DNA of 64,000 nucleotides from Embleya scabrispora DSM 41855 (GCF_000372745.1 NZ_KB889674.1:51579-115578); one strand, 5' to 3'; positions 9,265-19,062 are shown, counted from the stretch's first letter. Notes: generated by a model not told the origin, from the sequence alone. Made by a program: numbers and translations.

Positions 9265-9347
9265 GTCGCTTCCGTCGCTTCCGAAACGCTCCCCCGGTTC
9301 CGCCCTCGTCGAACCGCCCCCGTCGAACCGCCTCCCGCGCAGGCGGT

Positions 9348-9815
9348 CAGCCCGTTCGACCCCGCTATTTCATGGAGAACGCGCTCAACGTCGGCTTCAA
9401 CCGTTTGCCGCAGGGCGTCTACGCGTTCCCGCTCTCGGCCGACCGCCGACTCGACCAGGTCACGGTGCTCGACATCGCGGGATTGGCCGTACACGCGATC
9501 GAGAACCCGGGCACCCTCACCGGGCACCGGATCGACGTCGTCTCGGACAGTCTCAGCACGGTCGAGGTCGCGCGGATCCTCTCCGGCGTGCTCGGCAAGG
9601 ACCTCCCCTACGCGCACATCCCGATCCCGCAGGTACGACAGTGGGCCGGCGACGAGATCGCCGACATGTTCCAGAGCTTCGAGGACAACCCGCCGCACAC
9701 CGACATCGCGGCTCTGCACGCCGAGTTCCCCGAGGTCGCGTGGCACGACTTCCGCCGATGGGCCGAGGGCATCGATTGGGAACACGTCTTCGCACAGACG
9801 CCCACCTGGGGGTAA
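9348..9815 (+). pseudogene. NmrA-like NAD(P)-binding protein, C-terminal remnant
   Basis: The similarity to NmrA/atypical SDR proteins begins before any start codon (RPRYFMENALNVGFNRLPQG) and continues through VTVLDIAGLAVHAIENPG and TGHRIDVVSDSLSTVEVARIL to the C-terminus (WHDFRRWAEG). The N-terminal half with the Rossmann GxxGxxG motif is missing, and the 80 bp upstream is low-complexity non-coding sequence. The first ATG in frame is 9372, giving at most 147 residues of a normal 290 or so. Most likely a pseudogene. Confidence 0.6.
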
Positions 9816-10226
9816 GGAGCCGCGGGACGAGGCCGCACCGCCACCTCGTCGGCGGCCCGGCCCACGCACACGCGCGTTGTCGGGGCCGCGTTCACGAGGT
9901 GGTCCCCGAGGGAACGCGCCCGGGGTCACGCAGACCGAAACCGTGACGCATGTCGACCCGCAATATTTGTCATCAGTCAATCATTCGATACGCTTCGCTT
10001 CGGACGGCGGGGCAACCGACGTCGAAGGCAACGACGTTGGTCCGCCGCTCGATCCGCTCGCCTGCGGTCGTGTGGCGCCGCGCGTCCGACGGAAGGAGTC
10101 GCCATGGGACATCGGCATCGGCATCGGCCGGCGTCCGGTCGCGACACGTCGGCCCGGCGTGCTCGGCGCTCCCGGCACACGCTGAAGCGGGCGCACCGCG
10201 CGGCCCGCGTATGGCGGCCGGTCGCC
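9816..10226. other. Intergenic, no gene recognised
   Basis: Short overlapping frames on both strands have no recognisable motifs. An AT-rich patch near 9955-9990 stands out from the GC-rich background, but I find no promoter or repeat in it that I can support. Confidence 0.5.
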
Positions 10227-10721
10227 TCAAGCGGTCCGCGCGTGGGGGGCGAGCGATGCGTCCGCCCCCTCGTCCATGACAGGGACGGCGGCGCTCCGCA
10301 GGGATTCGAGCCCCTTCAGCAGCATCGCCCGGGATTCGCCCGACATGCGCGCGGTGACTACTGCCAGTTCCCGCTCACGGCGGGCCCGCAGATCCGCCAG
10401 GAAGGCGCAGCCCCGCCTGCTGAGTCGCAACTCCAGTTCACGACGACTGCTGGCGCTGGGCAGGCGCTCGACGAAACCCACCGCCTGCAAGCGGTCACAC
10501 AGGCGACTCGTCGAGGAGGGTGTCGACCGCAGGCCGTCGGCCAACGTGCGCAGGTTGATCCCCTCGTGCTGTTCCAGCAGGAACAGCACGCGCAGCTGTG
10601 ACGCGGAAACGGGTGCGGTGGACGCCCGCCCCAGCAGCATCTCGAGCAATTCGGCCGCCGCGGTCGCCACACGCGCCGTCTCGTCCGAATGGTCGTGTCG
10701 AGAGGAGGTAACCCCGCTCAC
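10227..10721 (-). CDS. MarR-family transcriptional regulator
   Basis: A 164-residue winged-helix regulator of typical MarR size. The HTH is recognisable as SASQLRVLFLLEQHEGINLRTLAD followed by STPSSTSRLCDRLQAVGFVERLPS. The wing RRELELRLSRRGC and C-terminal dimerisation helices follow. It is divergent from the SpoIIE-phosphatase gene at 10885; the shared 163-bp gap makes that gene its most likely target (inference). No ligand can be predicted. Confidence 0.88.
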   Translation of the reverse strand: MSGVTSSRHDHSDETARVATAAAELLEMLLGRASTAPVSASQLRVLFLLEQHEGINLRTLADGLRSTPSSTSRLCDRLQAVGFVERLPSASSRRELELRLSRRGCAFLADLRARRERELAVVTARMSGESRAMLLKGLESLRSAAVPVMDEGADASLAPHARTA

Positions 10722-10884
10722 CGCCTTACTCTGACGCCCGAAGCGGCCGTCGGCCCCACGGCCGCGCCGTCACCACAATAGACGCTGTAAAAGCGGTTGA
10801 TCCGACAGGCGGTCCGGGCCGTTCCGCGGACACGCACGAGGGTGCTCCCCGCCGCACCCCGCAGAGAACGGCTGAAGACATACT

Positions 10885-12129
10885 GTGAACGCATACGAGG
10901 AAGCCGAGCGCGCGCTGCGCGCCGCGCCCGCGCACGGGCTGCCGGACGCCATCCGCAGCGTGCTGGCAAGGCACTACCGGGCGAAATCCGTCGATCTGCT
11001 GATGGCCGACTACAGCCTGACCGTCCTGCAATCGGTGTCCGCGCTCCCGCACGCCATCGAACCCCTCTCCGTCGACAACAGTCCCCAGGGCCGAGTCTTC
11101 GGCGCGCAGGAGCCCGCGCGCGAGGAACAACGAGAGGCCACGGTCGTCCACCTCCCGGTGACCGTACGCGGCGACCGCCTCGGTGTACTCACCGTCACCC
11201 TTCCCACCGACGCCTGTCCCCCGGAGATCCTGGCCGAACTCGCCGACATCGCCGAGATGCTCGCCCACGCGGTGACCGTCGCCGAACGCGACACCGACCT
11301 CTACCTCCGGGCCCGGCGCAAGGACCGCCTGACCCTGGCGGCCGAGATGCAGTGGCAGCTCCTGCCCGGACGAGCCTGCAGCCGCGAAGAGTACGCGATC
11401 GGCGCCCAGCTCGAGCCCGCCTACGCCGTCCACGGCGACAACTTCGACTGGTCCGCCACCGCCGACCACCTCGTCCTGACGGTGACCAACGGCATGGGCG
11501 AGGGCATCGACGCCGCCCTGCTCAGCAACCTCACGATCAACGCCCTGCGCAACGCCCGACGCGCCGGCATCCCCATCGCCGACCAGGCGGCCCTCGCCGA
11601 TCAGGCCGTCTTCGGCCGGCACCGCGGCGACGCCTACCTGTCCGTCCTGCTGCTGGACTTCGAACTGGCCACCGGGCGAGTCCAGGTGGTCGACGCCGGC
11701 TCCCCACGCCTGCTGCTCCTGCGTGAGGGCGCGGTCACCGCGATCGACTTCGACGCGCAACTGCCCCTGGGCATGTTCGAGGAGACCGACTACAGGGCGC
11801 AGGAATTCCACGTCCGACCCGGCGATCGGCTCGTGTTCGTCAGCGACGGCGTCCACGCGGTCGCCTCGCCGGCCGGCGAAGCCTACGGGGAACGCGCGTT
11901 GGCCCGGGCGATCAACGCCACCCGGCTGCTGCCGCCCGCCGAGATGCCCCGGGCGGTCCTGCGCGAGCTCACCGGTCATCGCGGACGTCCCGTCCCCGAC
12001 GACGACGCCCTGGTCGTCTGCCTGGATTGGTACGGCAGGCCCGCCGCCGACCGGCCGGCAGCCGATGACTCCGGACGGCACCGCACCCACTCCTCCCCCT
12101 TCCCCGCACCACCTCACGATCCGCGGTGA
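10885..12129 (+). CDS. SpoIIE-type (PP2C) phosphatase with GAF-like sensor
   Basis: A 414-residue cytoplasmic protein with a GTG start. Residues 15-140 resemble a GAF-type sensor domain (GLPDAIRSVLARHYRAKSVD ... LPVTVRGDRLGVLTVTLP). A linker helix AEMQWQLLPGRA, typical of RsbU/SpoIIE proteins, leads into the phosphatase domain. Metal-site motifs are GDNFDW, SDGVHAV and the terminal DDDALVV. The usual DxMGxG/DGMGxG aspartate is replaced by Asn202 (TNGMGEG), so catalysis may be weakened or lost. Such proteins dephosphorylate anti-sigma antagonists in sigma-B-like partner switching; no partner is nearby. It is divergent from the marR gene. Confidence 0.85.
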   Translation: MNAYEEAERALRAAPAHGLPDAIRSVLARHYRAKSVDLLMADYSLTVLQSVSALPHAIEPLSVDNSPQGRVFGAQEPAREEQREATVVHLPVTVRGDRLGVLTVTLPTDACPPEILAELADIAEMLAHAVTVAERDTDLYLRARRKDRLTLAAEMQWQLLPGRACSREEYAIGAQLEPAYAVHGDNFDWSATADHLVLTVTNGMGEGIDAALLSNLTINALRNARRAGIPIADQAALADQAVFGRHRGDAYLSVLLLDFELATGRVQVVDAGSPRLLLLREGAVTAIDFDAQLPLGMFEETDYRAQEFHVRPGDRLVFVSDGVHAVASPAGEAYGERALARAINATRLLPPAEMPRAVLRELTGHRGRPVPDDDALVVCLDWYGRPAADRPAADDSGRHRTHSSPFPAPPHDPR

Positions 12130-12171
12130 CGACGCGACGCGGCGCTCGGGCACGGGGGTGGGCGGGTGCGG

Positions 12172-12702
12172 TCAGTCGCCGATGAGCCGTCTCTTGGCCC
12201 GGGTGAACTCCTCGTCCGTCAGAGCGCCGTCGCGGTGCAGGACGGCGAGGCGCTCGAGCTCGTCGAGCATCGAGGGCCCATCGCCCTGCTGCCCGGGGGC
12301 GGTCGTTTCCTCGAGGGCGTGCCGCGGATTCGCGGCGTCGGCGACGGCTTCCCGCAGTTTTCCGACGAACGTCTCGATGTCGGTGACGTTCTCCCAACTG
12401 TGCGCGCCGCTCAGGGAGGTGACCTTCAGCACGGTCCCGGAGAGCCGGGACCTGGTGACCCCGATGTCGGTGATCCCCGCCAGGGGCATCGCAGCGGGGG
12501 GCCTGCCCTCCTTGACGTGGACCAGACGGTGGGTGGTGAGCACCAGGGTTCCGTTGGTCCACTCCTGACGGGCGCGGGCGGACGTCGCCCACACGGGGGC
12601 CTCACCGGGTACGGCGGTGTCGCCGACGGCCCGCGTCACGGTGTTCGCACCGTCGAGCCGGTCCAGCGCAAGGTCTGCGAGATCGCCCCAATCCATGATC
12701 AT
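12172..12702 (-). CDS. PH-like/SHOCT domain protein
   Basis: A 176-residue soluble protein. Residues 35-105 resemble a bacterial PH-like domain (NGTLVLTTHRLVHVKEG ... MPLAGITDIGVTRSRLSG). The last 30 residues are a SHOCT helix-turn-helix (LDELERLAVLHRDGALTDEE, then FTRAKRRLIG). SHOCT domains are short oligomerisation tails found on many unrelated proteins. ATG 12702 is chosen because homology-like sequence starts there; a nearby internal ATG at 12696 is equally possible. Its stop lies 43 bp from the convergent phosphatase gene. Function unknown. Confidence 0.75.
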   Translation of the reverse strand: MIMDWGDLADLALDRLDGANTVTRAVGDTAVPGEAPVWATSARARQEWTNGTLVLTTHRLVHVKEGRPPAAMPLAGITDIGVTRSRLSGTVLKVTSLSGAHSWENVTDIETFVGKLREAVADAANPRHALEETTAPGQQGDGPSMLDELERLAVLHRDGALTDEEFTRAKRRLIGD

Positions 12703-13038
12703 CGCCCTACCTTCGCGACTCGAACCCGCACGCGTGGACGGAGGGTGCGCGGTTGTCGTCCCTGCTCGCCCTGGGCGCGGCAACGACGACCGATCGCCGT
12801 CCACGCGGCGCCGGCGGCACATGCCACCGCAGCCTCGTGCCGGTGTCGACGGCCGTGTGGGGCGATCCCGTCGAGCCGTTGGTCACGTGGGTGGCCGTGA
12901 TCGCAGCGATGGCGTTCGGGGCCGGTGAAGCCGGGGGTTCGGGTGGTGTGGGCTCGCATGGGACGCGCGCCTTTCGGTCCGTGAGGTCAGGGGTGGCCCC
13001 GGCCGCGTGGGTGGCGCGGCCGGGGAGCAGGTCGTTGT
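12703..13038. other. Intergenic, no gene recognised
   Basis: About 335 bp between two minus-strand genes. Frames on both strands are Arg/Pro/Gly-rich GC artefacts. Any promoter of the SHOCT gene should lie at its left end. Confidence 0.5.
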
Positions 13039-15573
13039 CTAGTCGGTGCGCAGCGCGGTGAGGACGTCGAGTTTCGCGGCGCGTCGGGCGGGCCACGCCG
13101 CCGCGAGGACGCCGACGATCGCGGCGAGGATGAGGAAGATCAGCACTCTGTCCCAGGGGATCACCACGGTGAGGTCCCTGGTGGAGCGGGCCATGCCCTT
13201 GGTGCCGCCGACGCCGGCGATCAGGCCCAGTGCGACGCCCAGCAGGCCGCCGAAGAGCGAGATGATCAAGGATTCCAGGCGGATCACCCGTCGGGTGCGC
13301 CGGCGGTCGAGTCCGATGGCCCGCATCATGCCGATCTCACGGGTGCGTTCGAACACGGACATGGCCAGCGTGTTGACCACGCCGAGCACCGCGATGACGA
13401 TCGCCATCGACAGCAGGCCGTAGACGATGTTGAGCATGATGTCGAAGAGCTTGTTGAAGTCCTTGCGTACCTCCTTCGACGTTTGCACGTTGATGGCGGG
13501 GCTGTTGCCGACCGCCTTGCGCAGCGCGTCGCGCATCCCGTCCTTGTACTGGGGCGCGACCTTGGCCAGCAGGAAGTCGTCGCCGACGACGTCGATGTGC
13601 GGCGTCAGCGTCCGGAGCGAGACGGTGAGGGCGCCGAGCATCGGTGCTTGGTCGTAGATTCCGCCGATGGGCAGCTGGACTCGTTGTCCGTCCGGGAAGG
13701 TGACCGCGACGGACGTCCCGACCCGCCATTTGCGGTCGTCGGCGGTCTGCTTGGACACCAGCAGCCCGGTCGGGAGCGATTGCGGGCCGCCCTGGGTGAA
13801 GGTGGTCGCGAGCACTGAGAACGCGCTTGCCGGGTCGACCGCGGTGACGTTGTGTTCCTTGCCGTCGACACTCACCCGCGCCTCGCGGACGGGGCTGACG
13901 GCGGTGACGCCGGGCACCTTCGCGACGGTGGCGGCGATCTCCGGCGCCAGTGCCTGCCCTTCCGCCGAAGAACTGAGCACGAATTCGGCGGTGATGCCCT
14001 TGGACAGGGTGCGGTCGACCAGTTGCTTGAGCGATGTGCTGAAGACGGTCAGTGAGGTGACCAGCACCATGCCGATCATCAGGGCGGCCGCGGTGGCGGC
14101 GGTGCGGCGCGGGTTGCGGGCCGCGTTCTGGTACGCGAGCCGGCCCTCGACGGGGTACACGCGCTGGAGCAGCGCGCCGAAAGCGCGTACCGCGGGGGTG
14201 GCGATGAGGGGGGTGAGCACGATGACGCCGACCAGGATGATGCCCGCGCCGCCCATCACGGTGAACACCTTGGCGTTGCCGGTCGCCGAGCCCTTGATGC
14301 CGGCGAGGAGTACGGCGCCGCCGAGCAGCATCGTCACCGCGCCGGCGATGTTGCGGCGGCGCAGGCTCGACGTGCTGGGCGGCAGGTTGGTGCGCAGCGC
14401 CGCGACGGGCGGGATCTTGGCGGCTCGGCGTACCGGCAGCCAGGCGGCGAGGAGGGTGACGCCGATGCCGACGGTCAGGCTCCACAGGGCCGTCGCGGTG
14501 GTCACGATGGTCGGCCCCGGGGTGAGGTCGGCGCCGACGTTGTTGAGGATGCCGCGCAGGCCGACCGCGAGGCCGATGCCGATGACGAACCCGGCGAGTC
14601 CGGCGACGACGCCGACCGCGAGTGCCTCGAACATCACCGATCGGGTCACCTGTTTGCGGGTGGCGCCGATGGCGCGCAACAGGGCGAGTTCGCGGGTGCG
14701 TTGGGCGACGAGCATGGCGAAGGTGTTGGCGATGATGAAGCTGCCGACGAACAGCGCGATGCCGGCGAACACCAGGAGCAGAGTGCGCAGGGAGGCGATC
14801 TCCTTGTTCACCTTGTTCCGGTCGTCCTGGCGCAGCGTGTCGCCGGTGAGGGCTTCTGCTCCCTTGGGGACCAACGGGGCCACGGCGGCCCGGAGTTGCT
14901 CCTGGGTGGTGCCGGGTCGTGCGTTCAGGCGCAGTTCGCCGTAGACGCCGGGTTCCAGGTACAGCTCCTGGGCGGTGGCGGTGTCGAGGAGGGTGAGTGA
15001 GCCGCCGGCCTCGACGGCGGCGCTGTCGGTGGTGAAGACGCCGACGACGGTCTGGTCCAGTACGGGCCCGCGGGCGACGATCCGGATCCGGTCGCCGACC
15101 TTGTATCCCGCGGCCTTCGCGGTCTTGGTGTCGAGCGCGACCTCGCCGGCCTTCGCGGGCAGGCGTCCTGCGGTCAGTGTGTAGCGGGGGTCCTTTCCGT
15201 CGCGGCCGGGGACCGCGTTGGCGCCGGTCGCGCTCGACTTCTTCCCGACGAGCTTGCCGTTGCGGTCGACGACGGCGGTGAAGCCGGTGACATGGCCGGT
15301 GACCGACGCGACGCCGGGCAGCGCGCGCAGTTTCCCGACGAGGGGTTCGTCCAGGGGCGGGGTCTGGAGGTGCTCGACGGCGTACTTGGTGGCCCGAACA
15401 TCGGCCGCGATGCCGCGGTGCTCACGCAGCGCGGCGTCCGTCATGGCCGCCTTCAGGGTGTCGCCGAAGACCAGGACGGCCGCCACGAACGCGACGCCGA
15501 AGACGACGGCGAGCGCGGTGAGGGCGAGGCGCACCTTGTAGGCGACAAGGTTGCGCAGGGATGTGCGAAGCAA
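13039..15573 (-). CDS. ABC transporter permease, FtsX/MacB type (duplicated)
   Basis: An 844-residue permease made of two FtsX-like halves. It has an N-terminal TM (VRLALTALAVVFGVAFVAAVLVFGD), a long extracytoplasmic domain, three TMs containing the AxxRTRELALLRAIGATRKQV cytoplasmic loop, then a second extracytoplasmic domain and a repeat of the loop (FERTREIGMMRAIGLDRRRTRRV). The reading frame is open further upstream; I place the start at TTG 15573, after GAAGGAC, because the first homologous residue follows it. It begins 11 nt after the ATPase stop, so they form an exporter operon. The substrate is unknown; macrolide, peptide or lipid export is typical of the family. It is probably regulated by the TetR protein encoded at 18334 through the operator at 16487. 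Confidence 0.9.
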   Translation of the reverse strand: MLRTSLRNLVAYKVRLALTALAVVFGVAFVAAVLVFGDTLKAAMTDAALREHRGIAADVRATKYAVEHLQTPPLDEPLVGKLRALPGVASVTGHVTGFTAVVDRNGKLVGKKSSATGANAVPGRDGKDPRYTLTAGRLPAKAGEVALDTKTAKAAGYKVGDRIRIVARGPVLDQTVVGVFTTDSAAVEAGGSLTLLDTATAQELYLEPGVYGELRLNARPGTTQEQLRAAVAPLVPKGAEALTGDTLRQDDRNKVNKEIASLRTLLLVFAGIALFVGSFIIANTFAMLVAQRTRELALLRAIGATRKQVTRSVMFEALAVGVVAGLAGFVIGIGLAVGLRGILNNVGADLTPGPTIVTTATALWSLTVGIGVTLLAAWLPVRRAAKIPPVAALRTNLPPSTSSLRRRNIAGAVTMLLGGAVLLAGIKGSATGNAKVFTVMGGAGIILVGVIVLTPLIATPAVRAFGALLQRVYPVEGRLAYQNAARNPRRTAATAAALMIGMVLVTSLTVFSTSLKQLVDRTLSKGITAEFVLSSSAEGQALAPEIAATVAKVPGVTAVSPVREARVSVDGKEHNVTAVDPASAFSVLATTFTQGGPQSLPTGLLVSKQTADDRKWRVGTSVAVTFPDGQRVQLPIGGIYDQAPMLGALTVSLRTLTPHIDVVGDDFLLAKVAPQYKDGMRDALRKAVGNSPAINVQTSKEVRKDFNKLFDIMLNIVYGLLSMAIVIAVLGVVNTLAMSVFERTREIGMMRAIGLDRRRTRRVIRLESLIISLFGGLLGVALGLIAGVGGTKGMARSTRDLTVVIPWDRVLIFLILAAIVGVLAAAWPARRAAKLDVLTALRTD

Positions 15574-15584
15574 GGTCGCGTCCT

Positions 15585-16412
<828 letters not shown>

Positions 16413-16486
16413 CGGGTTCTCCAGAGGTGGGGCCCGCGCCTCTATCGAGGCGCGGGCCGGTGCGCCCGGAAGGGCGAACCGAATAG

Positions 16487-16506
16487 TAGATCGACTAGTC
16501 GGTCTA
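16487..16506. promoter_or_regulatory. TetR-type operator upstream of the ABC exporter
   Basis: TAGATCGACTAGTCGGTCTA is a 20-bp palindrome with 9 of 10 base pairs matched. It shares 17 of 20 positions with the site at 18250-18269, next to a divergently transcribed tetR gene. It lies 75 bp upstream of the ATPase start in an AT-richer promoter-like stretch. Confidence 0.7.
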
Positions 16507-16583
16507 ATTTATGGGCGGGATGCGACGCCGACGTCCGCCACGCGGGGTAGGAACGGGTCAGCCTCAAGGTTGACGGAAGACCG

Positions 16584-16601
16584 TCGCGTCGTACGACGCG
16601 A
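16584..16601. repeat. Perfect 18-bp palindrome after amine oxidase gene
   Basis: TCGCGTCGTACGACGCGA is a gapless perfect palindrome 12 nt beyond the amine oxidase stop. It could be a terminator stem or a protein-binding site. It does not match the TetR operator sequence. Confidence 0.4.
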
Positions 16602-16612
16602 GGCGGGCCCGG

Positions 16613-18214
16613 TCAGCCGGCCAAGGCGCGCGCGTGCACCTTCTCGACCGCCTGCCGCGCCGACACCATCGAGCCGTGCTGCCAGCCCAGCATGTTGCCG
16701 AGCCAATCGCCGGCGAAGAAGACCCTCCCGCTCGGGTCGGTGAGCGGCCGGAACGCCGGGGTGTTGACGGCGCCGTTGTTCTCTTGATCGGCTGCCTGCC
16801 AGCCGCCCTCGATGAACGGTTCGAGGCCCCACATCACCGAGATCGAACTCGCGAGTTCCGTACGGGCCTTCGCACCGTGCACCCGCTCGTTGCGATCGAC
16901 CGCCTCGGCCGCCCGCCTGGCCGGTGACCACGACTGGATCGTCGTCTCCGCCTGTTCGAAGTAGGCGACCATCACGCCGCGTTCGCCGTGGTAGCCGGAC
17001 GACGGGTACCACAGCGACCCGTCCCGCCCGTACGACGTGAGGCCGCCGTAGATCGCGTGGTCGTCCTCCCACCACCGACTGCGGTACTCCAGCCCGACCT
17101 TGCCGGGAAACTCCGCCATGAAGCCGCCCAGCAGGCGGACCACGTCGGTCGACAGCCCGGCGATGCGCGCCGCCACGCGCGGAGGCGTGGTCACGATGCA
17201 GTAGTCGACGTCGAGGGCACCACTCCTGGAGCCGCGATATTCGACCCGCGTGCCCTGCGGGCCGTCGGTGATGGACGTGACCTCGACACCGCATCGAATG
17301 CGCGGCCGACCGATGCAATCCGCCAGGGCCTCGACGATGCGGTCCATGCCGCCGACCGGTTGAAGCAGCGTCGACGCCATGTCGAAGCCGGCGTCCAGGT
17401 ACCAGTGCCGCGAGAGCTGTTCCGAGAACACGCGATCCAGCGAGCCCCGCGGGGGCAGCGGTTCACCGGGGAATCCTGCCGCGCCGGGGTGCACCGCGAA
17501 CCCCCGCCGCCGCGGGTCGGCCGCGTAGGCGCCGTCGGCGCCGAGATCGCCCATGGTCCGCAGGAACCCCAGCAGACGTTCCTTGTCGGCCGCGGTCAAC
17601 TGCCGGTCGAGGGAACCCTGGTTCGTCACCTTGGCCAACAGTTCGGCGACCACGCCGTACGCGTCCGCCCGAGCGGTCTGATAGCGCATCCGGTCCGGCC
17701 GGTTCGGGTCGAACACGAATGTGTTCGCGTTCGACACCGAGAACACCTCCAACGGCACGTGCAACTCGCGGCAGTAGTCCGTGCTGACCGACCACTGCGG
17801 CAACATCGCCGGTCCGGCGTTGAAGTACTGGCCCGGCGCGAAACCCGCCCGCTGCGTCACGCCGTTCTTGTCGGTCAGGGTGTCTCCGGCACGCACCGTG
17901 AGACTGCGACCGCCGATCCGAGGGCGCGCGTCCAGCACCGTCACATCGTGGCCGGCCTTGCGCAACTCGTACGCGGCGGTCAACCCCGCCACTCCGGCGC
18001 CCACCACCGCGACGCTCGCCGCGCTGCGGCCGGTGAGCGTGAAGTCGGACTCGCGCGGCGCACGGAAGGGCGGAGTGGCAGCGCTCGCCGACGTCGGCGC
18101 GAGCCCGAGCGCGCCCATCGCGGTCAACGCCGCCCCGGCTCCGCCCACCGCGCCCACGGCCTGTAGGAATCCGCGACGGCTGGTAGGCCGGCCGGGTCGT
18201 CGGGGGTCAGTCAT
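16613..18214 (-). CDS. Tat-exported flavin monoamine oxidase family protein
   Basis: A 533-residue flavoenzyme. A twin-arginine signal (SRRGFLQAVGAVGGAGAAL) ends near ASAATPPF. The FAD-binding VAVVGAGVAGLTAAYELRKA and its acidic strand end VTVLDARPRIGGR follow. The C-terminal flavin motif VFFAGDW (with SGR before it) and the usual helical end are complete. These enzymes oxidise L-amino acids, polyamines or other amines with FAD and O2; the exact substrate is not readable. Its gene is divergent from tetR (18334) across a 119-bp gap containing the TetR-type operator, so regulation by that protein is likely. The ABC exporter follows on the same strand. Confidence 0.88.
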   Translation of the reverse strand: MTDPRRPGRPTSRRGFLQAVGAVGGAGAALTAMGALGLAPTSASAATPPFRAPRESDFTLTGRSAASVAVVGAGVAGLTAAYELRKAGHDVTVLDARPRIGGRSLTVRAGDTLTDKNGVTQRAGFAPGQYFNAGPAMLPQWSVSTDYCRELHVPLEVFSVSNANTFVFDPNRPDRMRYQTARADAYGVVAELLAKVTNQGSLDRQLTAADKERLLGFLRTMGDLGADGAYAADPRRRGFAVHPGAAGFPGEPLPPRGSLDRVFSEQLSRHWYLDAGFDMASTLLQPVGGMDRIVEALADCIGRPRIRCGVEVTSITDGPQGTRVEYRGSRSGALDVDYCIVTTPPRVAARIAGLSTDVVRLLGGFMAEFPGKVGLEYRSRWWEDDHAIYGGLTSYGRDGSLWYPSSGYHGERGVMVAYFEQAETTIQSWSPARRAAEAVDRNERVHGAKARTELASSISVMWGLEPFIEGGWQAADQENNGAVNTPAFRPLTDPSGRVFFAGDWLGNMLGWQHGSMVSARQAVEKVHARALAG

Positions 18215-18249
18215 GGATGTGCCTCCTCTGGAACGAAGATGTCGATTGA

Positions 18250-18269
18250 TAGTTCGACGGGTCGGTCTA
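18250..18269. promoter_or_regulatory. TetR-type operator between amine oxidase and tetR
   Basis: TAGTTCGACGGGTCGGTCTA lies in the divergent gap, followed at once by an AT-rich TATTAT-like stretch (18268-18275) suitable as a -10 region. It is 17/20 identical to the operator at 16487-16506. The palindrome here is weaker (7 of 10 pairs). Confidence 0.7.
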
Positions 18270-18333
18270 TTATTAACCCAGTCACGCCCGGCACATCAAA
18301 CAGCTCGGGTCGCCCAGGTAAGGTAGGCAGGCC

Positions 18334-18936
18334 ATGCGCACAGTCGACCCGGCCAAGCACGCCGCCAAACGTCGCCAGATCCTCGAAGCCGCCGCAGCCT
18401 GCTTCGCCGACAAGGGCTTCCACGGAACCCGGACCGCGGACATCTGCGCACGCGCCGGCATGAGTCCCGGGAACGTCTTCCACTACTTCCCCAGCAAGCA
18501 CGCGATCATCGTCGCGCTGGTCGAACAGGAGGGAACCGATACCGCGACCTACCTCGCCGACCTGGCCCGCGCCGAAGACCCGCTGGCCGCCCTGTTCGAC
18601 CTGATCGACGCGGTGGTGCGCCTGGCGGCCGACCCCGCCTACGCGGGCCTGACCCTCGACACCGCCGCCGAGGCCCGGCGCGACGAGGGCATCGGCGCCC
18701 TGGTGGCCCACAACGACCGCCAACTGCGCGCCGGCATCGCCGACTTGCTGCGCCGCGCCGCCGCGGCCGGCCGAATCGACGACACCCTGGACCCGGACGG
18801 GGCCGCGACGTGGGTGGCCGCCCAGATCGACGGCCTCTTCGCCCGAGTCGCCACCGACCCGGACTTCGCACCGCTGGACCAGTCCCCGATGCTGCGGCTC
18901 CTGCTCACCCGGTTCCTGGGGGCGGAACCCGCCTGA
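18334..18936 (+). CDS. TetR-family transcriptional repressor
   Basis: A complete 200-residue TetR protein. The N-terminal HTH is AKRRQILEAAAACFADKGFH, then GTRTADICARAGMSPGNVFHYFPSK. The C-terminal ligand domain has 'AGLTLDTAAEARRD' and an AAGRIDDTLDP turn resembling BetI/TetR_C_6-type regulators. It starts at ATG 18334 after AAGGTAGGC. Two matching operators, one in its own divergent promoter and one in front of the ABC exporter, suggest it represses itself, the amine oxidase and the exporter. Confidence 0.93.
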   Translation: MRTVDPAKHAAKRRQILEAAAACFADKGFHGTRTADICARAGMSPGNVFHYFPSKHAIIVALVEQEGTDTATYLADLARAEDPLAALFDLIDAVVRLAADPAYAGLTLDTAAEARRDEGIGALVAHNDRQLRAGIADLLRRAAAAGRIDDTLDPDGAATWVAAQIDGLFARVATDPDFAPLDQSPMLRLLLTRFLGAEPA

Positions 18937-18960
18937 ATCGGCCGCGCGGCTCCGCGTCGT

Positions 18961-19062
18961 GACTTTCGGGCCGTGGCCACCAGGTACGACAAGCGGGCCT
19001 ACGTCATCCAGGGCACCGTCACCGTCGCCGCGATCCGGCTCCGGCTCCGGCTTCGTCCATGA
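18961..19062 (+). mobile_element. IS5-family transposase, C-terminal relic
   Basis: Thirty-three codons read DFRAVATRYDKRAYVIQGTV and then TVAAIRLRLRLRP, followed by TGA. This is the conserved C-terminal tail of many streptomycete IS5-family transposases (…RAVATRYDKRAYVFHGTVTVAAI…). Nothing upstream belongs to the transposase, since tetR ends 24 bp before, and no inverted repeats are visible. A fragment left by an old insertion. Confidence 0.6.

Noticed and set aside
9877..10279. Overlapping plus-strand frames of about 100 codons
   Set aside because: No motif, composition typical of GC-biased non-coding frames, and one overlaps the marR gene.
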